Shown here in pieces: positions 22,780 through 34,139 of a stretch of 64,000 bases of DNA. Made by a program: the position numbers and the translations under genes. How positions within the stretch are numbered: the stretch's first letter is position 1; every line of letters starts with the position of its first letter. The DNA is from CAVWUA01 sp963758025 (lineage in GTDB: Bacteria > Planctomycetota > Planctomycetia > Isosphaerales > Isosphaeraceae). The notes beneath the pieces were generated by a model, which searched no databases, was not told the origin of the DNA, and worked only from the letters and a program-made list of their open reading frames with translations. Location of the stretch: positions 1 to 64,000 of the forward strand of contig CAVWUA010000028.1 of assembly GCA_963758025.1 (NCBI GenBank). Direction: 5' to 3'.

Positions 22780-25075
22780 ATGACTCGAAGGCTGCGCGTC
22801 GCATTCGTCCTGGGATTCGCCTGTCTGGCCTCGGCCCCGATCTCGCTCCGTGCTCAGGAACCGGAAACGGAGATCTGGGGCAAGGTCATCATGGCGCAGC
22901 CGTTCGACACGCAACCGTTCCATCAGGTCAAGGTCCCCGGATGGGTTCAGGAGACGATCGGTTGCGGCTACACGCTTTCGGGCATGGACACCCAGGGACG
23001 ATCCGCCGCGGCGGAGCATGGGGTGACGATCAGCGAGCTGGGATTCGTCGATCCGTTCTACGCCTATTACGACAGCGCCTTGCTGGAACGTCGCAGTCCG
23101 CACGTCCCCCTCGACCGGCTTGAAAAAGATATCGCCGAGTACAAGCGGCTCGGGGTCCGCATCCTGGCCGTCTATCCGCCGTGTCTGCAAGGCGAGGTTT
23201 ACGAGAAACATCCCGACTGGCGGCGGATCGCGACGAACACGACGGAGATTCCCCAGGTTGATCTGAAGGAGGCCCCCTTCGGAGGAATGCTCTGCCTGCT
23301 CGGCCCCTACGGTGACTTTTTCATCGACGTTCTCGCCGAGATCCTGACAACATTCCCGGACGTGGATGCCTTCAGCTTCGACGGGCTGCATTACGGTGGG
23401 GTTTGCTACTGCCAGCACTGCCGGGACAATTACCGCAAGGCCACGGGCGCTGAGATTCCCAACGCCGATATGAACGATCCGGCGTTCCGTCGCTACCAGC
23501 ACTGGGCCGACCGCCGCATGGAGGACCTCGTGCGCCGGATGCAGCGGCGGCTCAAGGGGATCAAGCCCGAGGTGGCGCTTGTGACCTGGACCACGAACGC
23601 GGGGCGGTTCGGCCACTTCCTCAGTATTCCGAGAAACATGCCGGCCCGCATGAACCTGCTGCTCGACGCCCCGGACCAGGAATTCTGGCTCGACGAGACG
23701 AACCGAGGCGCGACGATCGTGCCCGCGTTCTCCAACGCCTATATCTGGGCGACGACCAATCACCGGGTCGCCTTCAGCGAGCCTTACATCCTCAGTCACG
23801 GCAATCCGTATGGCAAGGACAGCTTCCCGCCGCAGGAAATCCTCCGCCGAATGATGCTGACGTTAACCTATGGCGCGTCCCCCAGCATCGCCGTCGGGCA
23901 GCCGCCGAACCTCCAGCAGGAGCTTTACGCCTGTCTCGACGAGGTCCAGCGTCGAGCCCCCTGGCTGACGCACAAACGCCCCGAGCCCTGGGCGGCCCTG
24001 GTCATGAGCGACAACACGCGTAACTTCTATGGCCGCTCCGCCGGCCTGGTCGAGGAACGCTACATGGCCAACGTCTTCGGCACGTTCCGGGCGGCGGTCG
24101 AGGAACATCTGCCGGTTGCCGTGGTGAACGACTGGAACCTGAACCCGGACGATCTGGCTCGTTACCAGGTGCTCATTCTGCCCAACACCGCCTGTCTCGA
24201 CGAGCGGCAGGTCGCGGCCATCGAGCGTTTCGTCCGCGAGGGTGGGGGGCTGGTCGCCAGCCTCGATACGTCGCTCTTTGATGAATTCGGCGACCCGCGA
24301 GACAACTTCGCCCTGGCCGGAGTGCTCGGCGCCGACTATCGCGGTCTGGCCACAGCCTCGGATTCGCCTCGCGAGGGGCTGGACGTCAACTTCGCGAAGT
24401 CGATCGGACCGGACTACTGGGAGAAGCGAAAGAACGTCTTCGACTTTCAGCAAGATCCCGGCTCCCTGCTCAACCAGGGACGCATGAAGACCTACGTCGG
24501 TGAGCAGAGCGTAACGTTCAAAGGCCCCGCCGTGCGGGTCGCGCCCCGGGATGGCGTCGAGGTTCTGGGCACCTTGAAGGTGAAGTCCGCCGCCGACGCC
24601 GAGACGTTGCCCGGCGTGATGTCCCATGTCTATGGCAAAGGGCGCGTGGTGTACTTCGCGGCGGGACTGGATGCCGCGTATTATCTCTACGCGTATCCTT
24701 ATCAGCGGTTGGCCCTCAAGCATGCGATCACCTGGGCCGCGTCCGGGCCGCCGCCGGTGGCCGTGAAGGCCCCGATGTGTGTTCACGCGAACCTGATGCG
24801 GCAGACGACCGACCGGGAGCGGCTGGTTCTTCACCTGTTCAACGACCTCAACACGACCGCCTTCCACGCCTTGCCGGATGAGGACGTTCCGCTTCGGGAG
24901 GAGGTGGTGCCGATACACGACATCCGGGTCACGTTCCATTCCCGGTATCGCCATTCGACGAGTCCATCTGGAGCCGGAGGGCCAGGAGCTGGGGGCTACC
25001 GTTTCGCCGGACGGGACGACGGTGATCGTGCCCAGGCTGGAGGTTCACTCGATGGTGGTCGCTGAACTGGAGTAA
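22780..25075 (+). CDS. Exported glycosidase-like protein with beta-galactosidase-trimerisation-like domain
   Basis: About 765 residues with a signal peptide (VAFVLGFACLASAPISLRAQ). The first half resembles a TIM-barrel glycosidase: RLGVRILAVYPP, VDAFSFDGLHYGGVCYCQHC with two Cys pairs, and later hydrophobic strands. The second half, from about residue 405, with VLILPNTACLDERQVAAIER and FVREGGGLVAS, resembles the GH42 middle/trimerisation domain. Near 24945 the frame slips; the other frame gives a beta-rich end with LEPEGQELGATVSPDGTT and stops at 25075. Substrate unknown; family placement is at superfamily level only. Confidence 0.72.
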
Positions 25076-25179
25076 GGTTCCGTGAGCTTGCCCGCGCGGG
25101 GCTTGCCTCGATACGTCCTGGCGATCATGATAGCGAACTCCGTTCGGGATCAATGACCGTGACATCGAGGGACTCACCG

Positions 25180-25593
25180 ATGATCAAGCTTCTCACACTG
25201 GGACTCATGACCGCCGCCTTCGCCATGACCATGATGGCGGGTCACTCCGCACACGCGCAGGACAAAGCCGGCCCGCAACTGGCGCACATGGTCTTCTTCA
25301 CGCTGAAGGACCATTCGGAGGCGTCGCGCGAACAGTTCGTCAAATCGTGCCAGGACTACCTCGCGGAGATCGAGGGGACCGTGTACTTCTCCGTCGGCGT
25401 GATCGCCGAGGACGTGGAGGAACCGGGCGTCAGCGTCAAGGATTTTGACGTGGCCCTGCACGCCGTCTTCAAGAACAAGGCGGCGAAGGAGGCCTACCTG
25501 GTTCATCCGCAGCACAAGGCGTTCGTCGAGAAGAACCGGGAGCAGTTCGCCAAGGTCCGGGTCTTTGACTCCTACCTGGCCTCGCCGAAGTGA
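25180..25593 (+). CDS. Exported Dabb (stress-responsive alpha/beta barrel) protein
   Basis: 137 residues from ATG 25180. A signal peptide ending in SAHAQ precedes the small dimeric alpha/beta barrel domain with LAHMVFFTLKDHSEASREQF, and HPQHKAFVEKNREQ near the end. Known Dabb proteins include diverse small-molecule enzymes and stress proteins; no specific role is visible. Its stop overlaps the GTG start of vanZ. Confidence 0.82.
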   Translation: MIKLLTLGLMTAAFAMTMMAGHSAHAQDKAGPQLAHMVFFTLKDHSEASREQFVKSCQDYLAEIEGTVYFSVGVIAEDVEEPGVSVKDFDVALHAVFKNKAAKEAYLVHPQHKAFVEKNREQFAKVRVFDSYLASPK

Positions 25594-26037
25594 CGAACGA
25601 TCGTCCTTCGGCACGCGGGTGGATGCGGGCCGGGTTACTTGCGTTGTTCGTCACGTACCTCGTCGTGCTGTACGACCTGGCGATCTTCCATTTCCCGGCC
25701 TCCCACCCACCGCCGAATCTGGTTCCCTTCCGTTCGATTGTCGCGGACTGGCGGTTCGGCGGCCGGAACCTGCTGGTCAACTTTGTCGGCAACCTCGTGG
25801 CGTTCCTGCCGATGGGAATGGTTCCGGCGCTTGATCGGGAGGAAACCGATCGGGCCGGGACGTGTCGCCGCGTTCTGTCTCGTCCTCAGCCTGGGGATCG
25901 AGGTCTCGCAGTATTTTTCCGGACGCCGGGTCGCCGACGTGGACGACCTGATCCTCAACACGGCGGGCGGGCTGCTGGGTTACGCGATCGTCCGTTACTG
26001 GCGAGGCGGGCGACGAACGAACCAGGGCGTGACGTGA
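25590..26037 (+). CDS. VanZ-like membrane protein, frame broken
   Basis: A VanZ-fold protein of about 148 residues. The first part has a membrane helix (LLALFVTYLVVLYDLAIF), then NLVPFRSI and NLLVNFVGNLVAFLPMGM as in VanZ. Near 25835 the frame shifts by one base and continues with LVLSLGIEVSQYFSGRRVADVDDLILNT, the C-terminal VanZ signature, to 26037. It begins with GTG 25590, overlapping the stop of the Dabb gene as GTGA. VanZ proteins relate to teicoplanin resistance and cell-wall processes in some bacteria; no resistance role is implied here. Confidence 0.8.
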
Positions 26038-26039
26038 CA

Positions 26040-26060
26040 AACCGCCAGGCCCTTGCGGTT
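26040..26060 (+). terminator. Weak hairpin after vanZ
   Basis: A 6-bp stem (aaccgc with gcggtt) encloses a 9-base loop three bases after the vanZ stop. There is no T run. The motif ccgccaggccctt recurs in the xylA terminator at 40015. Low confidence. Confidence 0.3.
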
Positions 26061-26146
26061 CACCTCGATTCCGGGTCCCGCCTTTTGTTACGGTGGACGG
26101 TTCACCATCAAAGGGAAGGATTTCCGGGACCGAATCGAGAGCATTC

Positions 26147-27937
26147 ATGGCGTTGTTGAGTCTGCGGGATGTGGGGCTGGCGTTCGGCGGCCCCCGGCTG
26201 CTGGATGGCGTGAACCTCCAGATCGATCGGGGAGAGCGGATCGCGCTTCTGGGACGGAACGGAGAAGGCAAGAGCACCCTCCTCCGCCTGATCGACGGGC
26301 AGATCGAGCCGGATGAGGGGGACATCCTTCGCCAGCAAGGGCTGAGCGTCGCCCGATTGCCTCAGGACGTGCCCAGGGACCGCTCCGGCACGGTCGCCGA
26401 GGAGGTGGCCGCGGGACTGACAACGACCGAGCACGCGCCGGGCGTACCCGATTACCGGGTCGAGGCCATCATTTCCAAGATGGGACTCGACACCGACGCT
26501 CCATTTGGCTCGCTCTCATCCGGCATGACGCGGCGCGTTCTGCTGGCGAAGGCCCTCGTGAATGAGCCGGATATTCTCCTGCTCGATGAGCCGACCAATC
26601 ACCTCGACATCGAGTCGATCCGCTGGCTCGAAGATTTCCTCCTGCGCGATGGGGGAACCCTCCTCTTCGTGACCCACGACCGCGTGTTCATGGAACGACT
26701 GGCCACCCGCATTATCGAACTCGATCGGGGCCATCTCTACGACTGGGCGTGTGACTACCCGACCTTCGTCCGTCGCAAGGATGAACTTCTCGCGGCCGAG
26801 GAGCGGCAGAACGCACTCTTTGACAAGAAGCTGGCCCAGGAGGAGGTCTGGATTCGCAAGGGGATTCAGGCCCGGCGGACCCGCAACGAGGGGCGTGTCC
26901 GGGCCTTGAAGGCCATGCGCGAGTCGCGCCGGCAACGCCGCGAGCGCCAGGGCACCGCCCGGATGCAGGTCCAGGAAGCCGAGCGTTCCGGCACGATGGT
27001 CGTCGAGGCCAAGGGAGTCTCGTTCGCCTACGACGATCGCCCGATCATCACCGACCTGACCACCACGATCTCCCGGGGGGACAAGGTCGGAATCATCGGC
27101 CCGAACGGCGCGGGGAAATCGACCTTGCTGCGCCTGCTGCTCGGGCAGTTGCCGCCCGGTGAGGGGACGATCCGGCAAGGGACGAACCTGGAGGTGGCGT
27201 ACTTCGACCAGCTCAAGGGGACGCTCGACGAGGCGAAGACGGTCCAGGAGAACGTCTCCGACGGCTACGACACGATCTCGATCAACGGCCAGCCGCGGCA
27301 TGTGCTCGGCTATCTTCAGGAATTCTTGTTCCCTCCCGAACGCTCGCGCAGCCTGGTCAAGCTCCTCTCCGGTGGGGAACGGAGCCGCCTGCTCCTGGCG
27401 AAGCTGTTCACGAAGCCCTCGAACGTCCTCGTTCTGGACGAACCGACCAACGACCTCGATATCGAGACCCTGGAACTGCTGGAGAGCCTCCTGGTCGAGT
27501 ACCAGGGAACCGTCCTCCTCGTCAGCCACGATCGAGCCTTTCTGAATGACGTGGTCACGAGCATCCTGGCTGTCGAGCCGGACGGGCAGGTCAAGGAGTA
27601 CGATGGCGGATATGACGATTACCTGAGTCAACGCCGCGAGGACGTTCCCGCCGAGACGAAATCAAAGACAGCCTCCCCGCCCACGACGACGGCAACGACG
27701 GAGAATCGCCGTCGCACATTGAGCTACAAGGAGAAACGCGAGCTGGAGGCCCTGCCGATCCGCATCGAGGAGCTGGAGGCGGCTCGCCAGCGCTGGCACG
27801 ACACGATGGCCGATCCGGCGTTCTATCAGCGAGAGGGAAGCGAGATCGCCGAGGCCAAGGCGGAGCTGGACACGCTGGAACGCGAACTGGCCGAGGCGTA
27901 TGAACGCTGGGAATCGCTGGAGGCCAAGGCGGTCTAG
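26147..27937 (+). CDS. uup: ABC-F family ATPase (Uup-like)
   Basis: 596 residues with two ATP-binding cassettes and no membrane segment. Cassette 1: GRNGEGKST Walker A, a degenerate LSSGMTRRV signature, DILLLDEPTNHLD. Linker: about 90 Arg/Glu-rich residues. Cassette 2: GPNGAGKST, LSGGERSRLLLAK, VLVLDEPTNDLDIETLE. A C-terminal coiled-coil-like region (KEKRELEALPIRIEELE) matches the DNA-binding tail of Uup. ABC-F proteins act on ribosomes or DNA structures. ATG 26147 is where homology begins. Cassette 1 has SSG in place of the usual SGG in its signature. Confidence 0.9.
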   Translation: MALLSLRDVGLAFGGPRLLDGVNLQIDRGERIALLGRNGEGKSTLLRLIDGQIEPDEGDILRQQGLSVARLPQDVPRDRSGTVAEEVAAGLTTTEHAPGVPDYRVEAIISKMGLDTDAPFGSLSSGMTRRVLLAKALVNEPDILLLDEPTNHLDIESIRWLEDFLLRDGGTLLFVTHDRVFMERLATRIIELDRGHLYDWACDYPTFVRRKDELLAAEERQNALFDKKLAQEEVWIRKGIQARRTRNEGRVRALKAMRESRRQRRERQGTARMQVQEAERSGTMVVEAKGVSFAYDDRPIITDLTTTISRGDKVGIIGPNGAGKSTLLRLLLGQLPPGEGTIRQGTNLEVAYFDQLKGTLDEAKTVQENVSDGYDTISINGQPRHVLGYLQEFLFPPERSRSLVKLLSGGERSRLLLAKLFTKPSNVLVLDEPTNDLDIETLELLESLLVEYQGTVLLVSHDRAFLNDVVTSILAVEPDGQVKEYDGGYDDYLSQRREDVPAETKSKTASPPTTTATTENRRRTLSYKEKRELEALPIRIEELEAARQRWHDTMADPAFYQREGSEIAEAKAELDTLERELAEAYERWESLEAKAV

Positions 27938-28047
27938 CACGCGGCGCGTTCCGATCGAAGGGAATGATTGCTCCCGATCCGTCGCGCCGGTAGCTTTGAA
28001 AAGAGAAAGAGTCGCACCCGACGGACTTGCGAACGGGGAGAATATCC

Positions 28048-29447
28048 ATGACCATCGAATCCCTGCCGAGGTTTCACGACAGTCTCGCGAGGGCTCCTCG
28101 CATTGTTGGTGGTCGTTCCGGCTTTGGCCAGAGCGGACGGCGGCGCGAACGTGCCCGACGGCTGGAGCACCCGGTCGCCGCGCGATGAGGTTCGCCCCGC
28201 GTTCGCGTATCGACCCGATGGCGGGCCGGATGGCGGCGGACGGTTCATCATCGAGGCCGACGATCGCGAAGGGTTGATCGGCTGGTGGGAGACGACTCGA
28301 CCCGTACAGGGGGGACGTTCTTACCGGTTCTCCGTGAAACGTAAGGTTCTGTGGCATCCAGGTCCCCCGTCGTGTCGCCGTCCCTCGCATCCTCTGGCAG
28401 GACGAACAGGGGCGGCCCGTCCTTCGGGATCAGCCGACCGATGCATCGTTCCGGCTCGGCGAGCGACCCCGTGCGGAGCCGGAGTTTCCGACGGACCTGG
28501 AGGAGGACGAGAACGGATGGACGGAGGTTGGCGCGACGCTACGGGCGCCGTCCGGGGCGTCGAAGGCCCTCATCGAACTGGGATACCGCTGGGAACCGGA
28601 TGGTCGAGTGGAATGGGCGTGCGTCCAATTCGAGGAGACGCCGGCGCCGCCCCCGCGCATCGTCCGCCTGGCGACGATCCATCTCCAACCCGCCGCCGGA
28701 ACCACCGCCGAGGACAAATGCCGCCAGTTCGCGCCGTTGATCGAGGAAGCCGCCGGCAAGGGGGCGGACCTGATCGTGATGCCGGAGACCCTGACGTTCT
28801 ATGGGAGAAATCGCTCGTATGCCGAGTGCGCGGAGCCGATCCCCGGCCCGTCCACCCGGTACTTCGGTCAACTCGCGAAGCAGCATGACGTCTATCTCGT
28901 CGCGGGACTTCTCGAACGAGATGGGCACCTTGTGTATAACGTCGCCGTCCTGATCGGGCCGGATGGTCAGATCGTGGGGAAATACCGCAAGGTTACGCTG
29001 CCTCGCGGAGAGATCGAGGGAGGCATCACCCCCGGCCACGATTATCCCGTCTTCGAAACTCGATTCGGTCGGGTCGGAATGATGGTCTGCTACGACGGTT
29101 TCTTCCCCGAGGTCGCGCGCGAGTTGAGCAACCGGGGAGCGGAAGTCATCGCGTGGCCGGTCTGGGGCTGCAATCCGCTGCTCGCCGCGGCGCGTGCTTG
29201 TGAGAATCACGTCTATCTCGTGAGCAGCACCTACACCGACCCGTCCGCCGAGTGGACGATCTCGGCGATCTACGGCCACGACGGCCGCCCTCTCGCCCGG
29301 GCGACACAGTGGGGCAGCGTGGCGATCGCCGAGGTGGATCTGAATGACCCGCTCTACTGGCACAGCCTGGGCGACTTCAAGGCGCAGTTGCTCCGGCACC
29401 GTCCCGCGAGTGCCGAAGAGCGGAACCGGGCGAAGTCGGACCAGTAG
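28048..29447 (+). CDS. Exported carbon-nitrogen hydrolase (nitrilase superfamily), two frame breaks
   Basis: The C-terminal half is an intact nitrilase-fold domain: IVMPETL supplies the catalytic Glu, KYRKVTLPRGE the Lys, and GMMVCYDGFFPE the Cys. An N-terminal extension of about 180 residues looks beta-rich and follows a signal peptide (GLLALLVVVPALARADGG). The pieces lie in three frames: ATG 28048 to about 28085, then to about 28345, then the rest to 29447. Each junction joins sensible sequence. Exported nitrilases with an N-terminal beta domain are unusual. The substrate is unknown; the fold acts on amides or nitriles. Confidence 0.75.
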
Positions 29448-29462
29448 CCTCACATTGACCCT

Positions 29463-29506
29463 TAAAAAACGGCGAGCCGGCATCGTGGAGAATGCCGGCT
29501 CGCCGT
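29463..29506 (-). terminator. Intrinsic terminator of the czc operon
   Basis: A perfect 15-bp stem (29492-29506 with 29469-29483) around an 8-base loop, followed on the minus strand by a run of six T residues. It lies 15 bases after the nitrilase stop on the other strand and may stop both transcripts. Confidence 0.88.
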
Positions 29507-29532
29507 TCGATTCCGGATCTCGCATCGACCGC

Positions 29533-32500
29533 TCAATGAGCGGCTGACTGGAGGCGCTGCTTGCTCCTCGGCGTATTCTTCCCCTTCCTCGATCTCCTCA
29601 GCCTCGGGGAGGGATGGCCCTCGGCCGAACAGTTCGTAGAGCACGGGAAGCACGAGCATCGTCAGCATGGTAGCCGACGACATCCCGAAGAAGACGACCG
29701 TGGCCAGCGGGCGTTGAACCTCCGCGCCGACCCCCTTCGAGAGCATCATCGGCACGAACCCCAGGGCCGCGACCAGGCCAGTCATGAGCACCGGCCTCAG
29801 CCGCACGAGGGCCGCATCCTCGATCGCCTGGTTCTTGGGCATTCCGTGCAGCATTCGGTCGTGAATTGCCGCGACCAGAACCAGGCCCATCAGCATCGCC
29901 GCGCCGGTCAGGGCGATGAACCCGACCCCCGCGGAGATCGTGAACGGCATGTCCCTGTACCAGAGGCCGAAGATCCCGCCGTTTCCGGCGAAGAGCACGC
30001 CGCAGAAGACGATCAGGGCATCCCGCATGGAGTTAAACGTCAGGTAGAGCAGGCTCACGATCATCGCCAGCGCGAGCGGGACGACCAGGTACAGTCGTTT
30101 CCGGGCACGGATCATGTTCTCGAACTGGCCGCCCCATTCGATGGTGTAACCAGTCGGCAGCGCGACCTCCTTTTCAATCCGCTCCTGCGCGTCTTTCACG
30201 AAGGAGCCGACGTCGCGACCGCGCACGTTCGACTGCACGACGATCCGCCGCTTGCCCCACTCGCGGGGAATGGTCGAGGGGCCGGTGGTGGTCACCAGCT
30301 TCGCCATCCGGGTCAAGGGAATGCGCGCGCCGGTGGCGGTCGGGATCAGAATTCGATTCAGTGCGTCGGGATCATCCCGGTACGACTCTGGCAAGCGGAC
30401 CAACAGGGGAAACCGCCGCTCTCCTTCGCGGATATCACCGACGTTGATGCCGCCGACCGCGCCCACCGAGTCGAGAACGACGCGCGTCGGGACGCCATAG
30501 CGTGAGAGCGCCTGCCGATCGACCTCCACCCGCAGCACAGGTAGACCCGTGATCTGCTCGGCGCTGACGTCGGCCGAGCCGGGGATCTTGCTGACGACGC
30601 GGGCGATCTCGTCAGCCTTCGTCTTCAGGACATCAAGGTCGTCGCCGAAGAGCTTGATCCCGAGATCGGCCCGGATGCCCGCGATCATCTCATTGATGCG
30701 CTGTTCGATCGGCTGGCTGAAGAGGGTCGCCATGCCGGGGAGCCGATCCATCTCCGCCGCCATCTCGTTCACCAACTCTTCCTGATTGGATGCGCGTTTC
30801 CAGCCCTCCATCGGCTTGAGCGTGACGAACACGTCGCTCAGTTCCAGACCCATCGGGTCGGTGGCGACCTCGGCCGTCCCGGTGCGGGTCCAGACCTCGT
30901 CGATCTCGTCCGGGAACTTCTTCAGGAGAATTTCCTCGATCTTCGTCCCATACCGCTGAGACTCTTCGAGGTTGACTCGCGCCAGGCGGACCGTATTGAA
31001 GACGATCGTTCCCTCGCTGAGCCTCGGGATAAACTCCGAGCCGAGCGTCGAGCCCAGGGCGACCATCCCTGCCGTCAAACCGAGCACGCAGAGCAGGGTC
31101 ATCACCGGCTGCCAGAGCGCCAGGCGGAGCAGGGGACGGTAGCAGGCATGCGCGATCCGGTCGACGATCGTTTCCTTCTCCTTCGTCTTCCGCGACAGGC
31201 CAAGCGAGGCGAGCACCGGCATGAGCGTCAGGGACAGGAGCATCGATCCGGCCAGCGCGAAGATGACCGTCAGGGCCATCGGCCGGAACATCTTCCCCTC
31301 GACTCCCTGAAGGGCCAGGATCGGCAGATAGACGATCATGATGATCAGTTCGCCGAACATCGTCGGCTTCCGGACCTCGATGGCCGCGTCCAGGACGATG
31401 GCCAGCTTGTTCCGGCGCGAGGCGCTCGTGCGCGATGTGTCGCACGCAGTTCTCGATCATGACGACCGAACTATCGACCACGAGGCCGAAGTCGATCGCG
31501 CCGAGGCTCATCAGGCTGCCGGCGATGCCCACCCTCTGCATCATCGTGACCGCGAAGAGCATCGACAGCGGAATCACCGACGCCACGATCAGCCCCGCCC
31601 GGAGGTTCCCGAGAAAGGCGAACAGAACGGCGATGACCAGGATGGCCCCCTCGAAGAGGTTCTTCTCCACGGTCTTGAGGACGTGGTTGACCAGGTCGGT
31701 TCGCTTGTAAACGACGTGAACCTTGACGTCCTTCGGCAGAAGTTTGCGCACATCCTTCATGGCCTCGTCCACGGCCATGGTGATGTCGCGGGAATTTTCT
31801 CCCATCCGCATGAAGACCAGGCCGAGAACGACCTCCCCCTTGCCCTGAGCCGTCGTCCCTCCGCGGCGGATGGCGTGGCCGAGTTCGACGTTGGCAACGT
31901 CCCGGATGCGGATGGGGATGCCCTCGACCGAGGTGATGACGATATCGGAGATCTCGTCGATGTTGCGGACCAGGCCGATCCCCTGAACGAGGTTCACGTT
32001 GCCGGCCCGGTTGACCGGCCCGCCGCCGACGTTCTGGTTGTTCTCCCGAAGGGCCTTGATCACTTCGTCGAGCGTCAGATGATACTTGGCGAGCTTCACG
32101 GGCTCCACCTGAACCTCGTACTGCTTGGCCAGGCCACCCAGAGTGTTGACCTCCGCCACGCCCGGCACGCGTCGCAAGCGTGGGCGGACCACCCAGTCCT
32201 GCATCGTCCGTAGTTCGGTCGCGTTATAGACGTCGCTGGTCAGGTAATAGTGATAGATCTCGCCGAGCCCCGTGGCGACCGGCCCCATGACGGGCCGTTC
32301 GATTCCCGGCGCAAGCTGGATCTCGCCCAAACGCTCGTTGATCTGCTGGCGAGCAAAATAGATGTCGATGTCGTCGCTGAAGATCGCCACGACCTGCGAG
32401 AGGCCGAACTTGGAGACTGAGCGGACCTCTTCCAGCCCCTTCAGGCCCCCCAGTGACAGCTCGACCGGGAACGTGACGAGCCGCTCGATCTCCTCGGGGG

Positions 32501-32669
32501 CCATGGCCGGGGCCGTGGTGTTGATCTGAACCTGGTTCGGCGTCGTGTCGGGAAAGGCGTCGAGCGGAAGCTCCACGGCCGACCGCACACCCACGAACAC
32601 GAGCAATGCGGCAAGTAACAAGACGACGAAGCGGTTATTGAGACTGAACCCGATCAGGGCGTTCAGCAT
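29533..32669 (-). CDS. czcA: CzcA-type heavy-metal RND efflux pump, frame broken
   Basis: The inner-membrane pump of a tripartite metal efflux system. SLNNRFVVLLLAALLVFVG is the first helix; DAFPDTTPNQVQINT and the helix 4 region GAIDFGLVVDSSVVMIENC have the Asp/Asp/Glu pattern of Co/Zn/Cd pumps. Near 31425 the frame slips; the second frame resumes with MFGELIIMIVYLPIL and runs through the C-terminal porter and helices. The visible frame continues through its own terminator to 29462. A one-base shift near 29545 gives a stop at 29533 and a usual length of about 1,045 residues. ATG 32669 follows GGGAGG. It lies 28 bases after the adaptor. Confidence 0.87.
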
Positions 32670-32697
32670 GTGCAAATCCTCCCTTGGTTCGGGTTCG

Positions 32698-34048
32698 TTA
32701 CTCGGCCAGTTGGTCTTTGAGCAGCTCGCTCAGGAGCAGGAACGATCCGGTGGTCACGATGCGTTGCCCGGACTTCAGGCCCCACTTGACCCGGACCAAT
32801 CCCGGCTCATCGATCGATTCAACCACCACGCGCTGAGGAAGGAATTTGCCCGGCGTCTCCTCGTCGGCCAGAAAGACCAGATCCGCCCGTCCATCGTTCT
32901 GCACGGCTTCCCGAGAGATCATCAGCATGTCGCGCGGCTCACCGATCTGGATCTCGGCCCGGCCAAACTGCATGGCGCGGAGCTTCCCTTCCGGGTTCTC
33001 CAGCACGGCACGAACACGGATGGTCCGGGTCGCGGTGTTGACCGCGGTATCGACCCAGTCCACCTCGCCCGGAAAGACCGGTTTGGTCGTGCCGGTGATC
33101 GTGAACTTCACCGGCTGACCGACCTGGACATGATCGATCTCGGATTCATATACATCGATCCAGGCCCACATCTGCCGCGTGTCCGCCACGACGAAGAGGG
33201 TGTGGTTGGCCTCGATGGCCTCGCCAAGGACCGCATGCCGCGCGACGACCGTCCCTTCGATCGGCGAGGTAATTTTCAAGAGGCTTGAGGTATCCTTTTT
33301 CTTCTCGATCTGGACCAGATCCGAGTCGGTGTAACCCAGGTTGCGCAGCTTCTGGGTGGCGTTGAGCAGGTCGGCCCTGGCCTGATTCAAGGCGGTGCGG
33401 GCTTCCAGCTCGTTCTTCAGGGGCAAGGCCCCCTTCTTGGTGAGCGCCTCGGTCCGGGTCAAGGTGGCCTCAGCCAGCTCGACCATCGGCTGGGTGGCCA
33501 GATAATTCGCCTTGGCGGTCCCGACTTCCGCCGAGTCGATCACGGCGAGCACATCACCCGGATGTTCGAGTACCCCCTCATCCGTGAGGATCTGGTGAAC
33601 CAGGCCACGGACGCGGGGACGAACCTCCGCGTACTCATTCATGTTGTACTCGGATTCGGCGTTGCCAGCGAGTCGATCCGCATGCTGCTGGACCTCGACC
33701 TTGGCCATCTCCAGGCCAATCTCCTGCACGACCTCCTCGGACGAGAGCTGGATGACCGGGAGTAGCTGTCGGCACGCCCGCGAATCCTGCGGCTCGGTCA
33801 AATCCTGGCACTGCGGACAGGTCTCCTCGGGCTGGTTGTGCAGGGCGCACCAGCCGTCATCGACCATCTCCTCCGGCTTCTCTGGGAGGGCCGGCTCGGC
33901 GTTTTCCTTGTCGCGTGAGCGCGGTCTCCTTGCCCTGGATACGATCGAGCGCTGAGGCGAGTAAATCCGGGCGTGCCCAGGCGAGCCCGACGCCGAGAGC
34001 GGCCAGCGCGACAACCCCCAGCACGATGCGCACAGCAATTCGTTTCAT
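32698..34048 (-). CDS. czcB: CzcB-type membrane fusion protein with Cys/His N-terminal motif, frame broken
   Basis: The periplasmic adaptor of the CzcA pump. ATG 34048 gives a single membrane helix (VRIVLGVVALAALGVGLAW); a slip near 33915 leads into WCALHNQPEETCPQC, a compact Cys/His motif, then the barrel-sandwich (YAEVRPRVRGLVHQI), a helical hairpin, and PIEGTVVARHAVLGEAIEA and the beta-barrel with AWIDVYESEIDHVQVG. The motif recalls zinc-finger-like metal-sensing or metal-binding segments found in planctomycete and other CzcB proteins. About 450 residues. It is co-transcribed with czcA. Confidence 0.85.
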
Positions 34049-34139
34049 GACAACACGACCTTGTTCAGGTGGGTCTCGCTCAGAGACATCGGACGGATGA
34101 TTGGTGAGCGAAACCGCGATATCTTGAGGAGGTTACGAA

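Noticed and set aside
25590..26037. VanZ as a teicoplanin resistance gene
   Set aside because: The fold is widespread in bacteria without resistance; there is no van cluster nearby.
31400..31440. Programmed ribosomal frameshift in czcA
   Set aside because: No slippery heptamer followed by a structure is evident, and similar breaks occur in many unrelated genes here, so an assembly indel is simpler.
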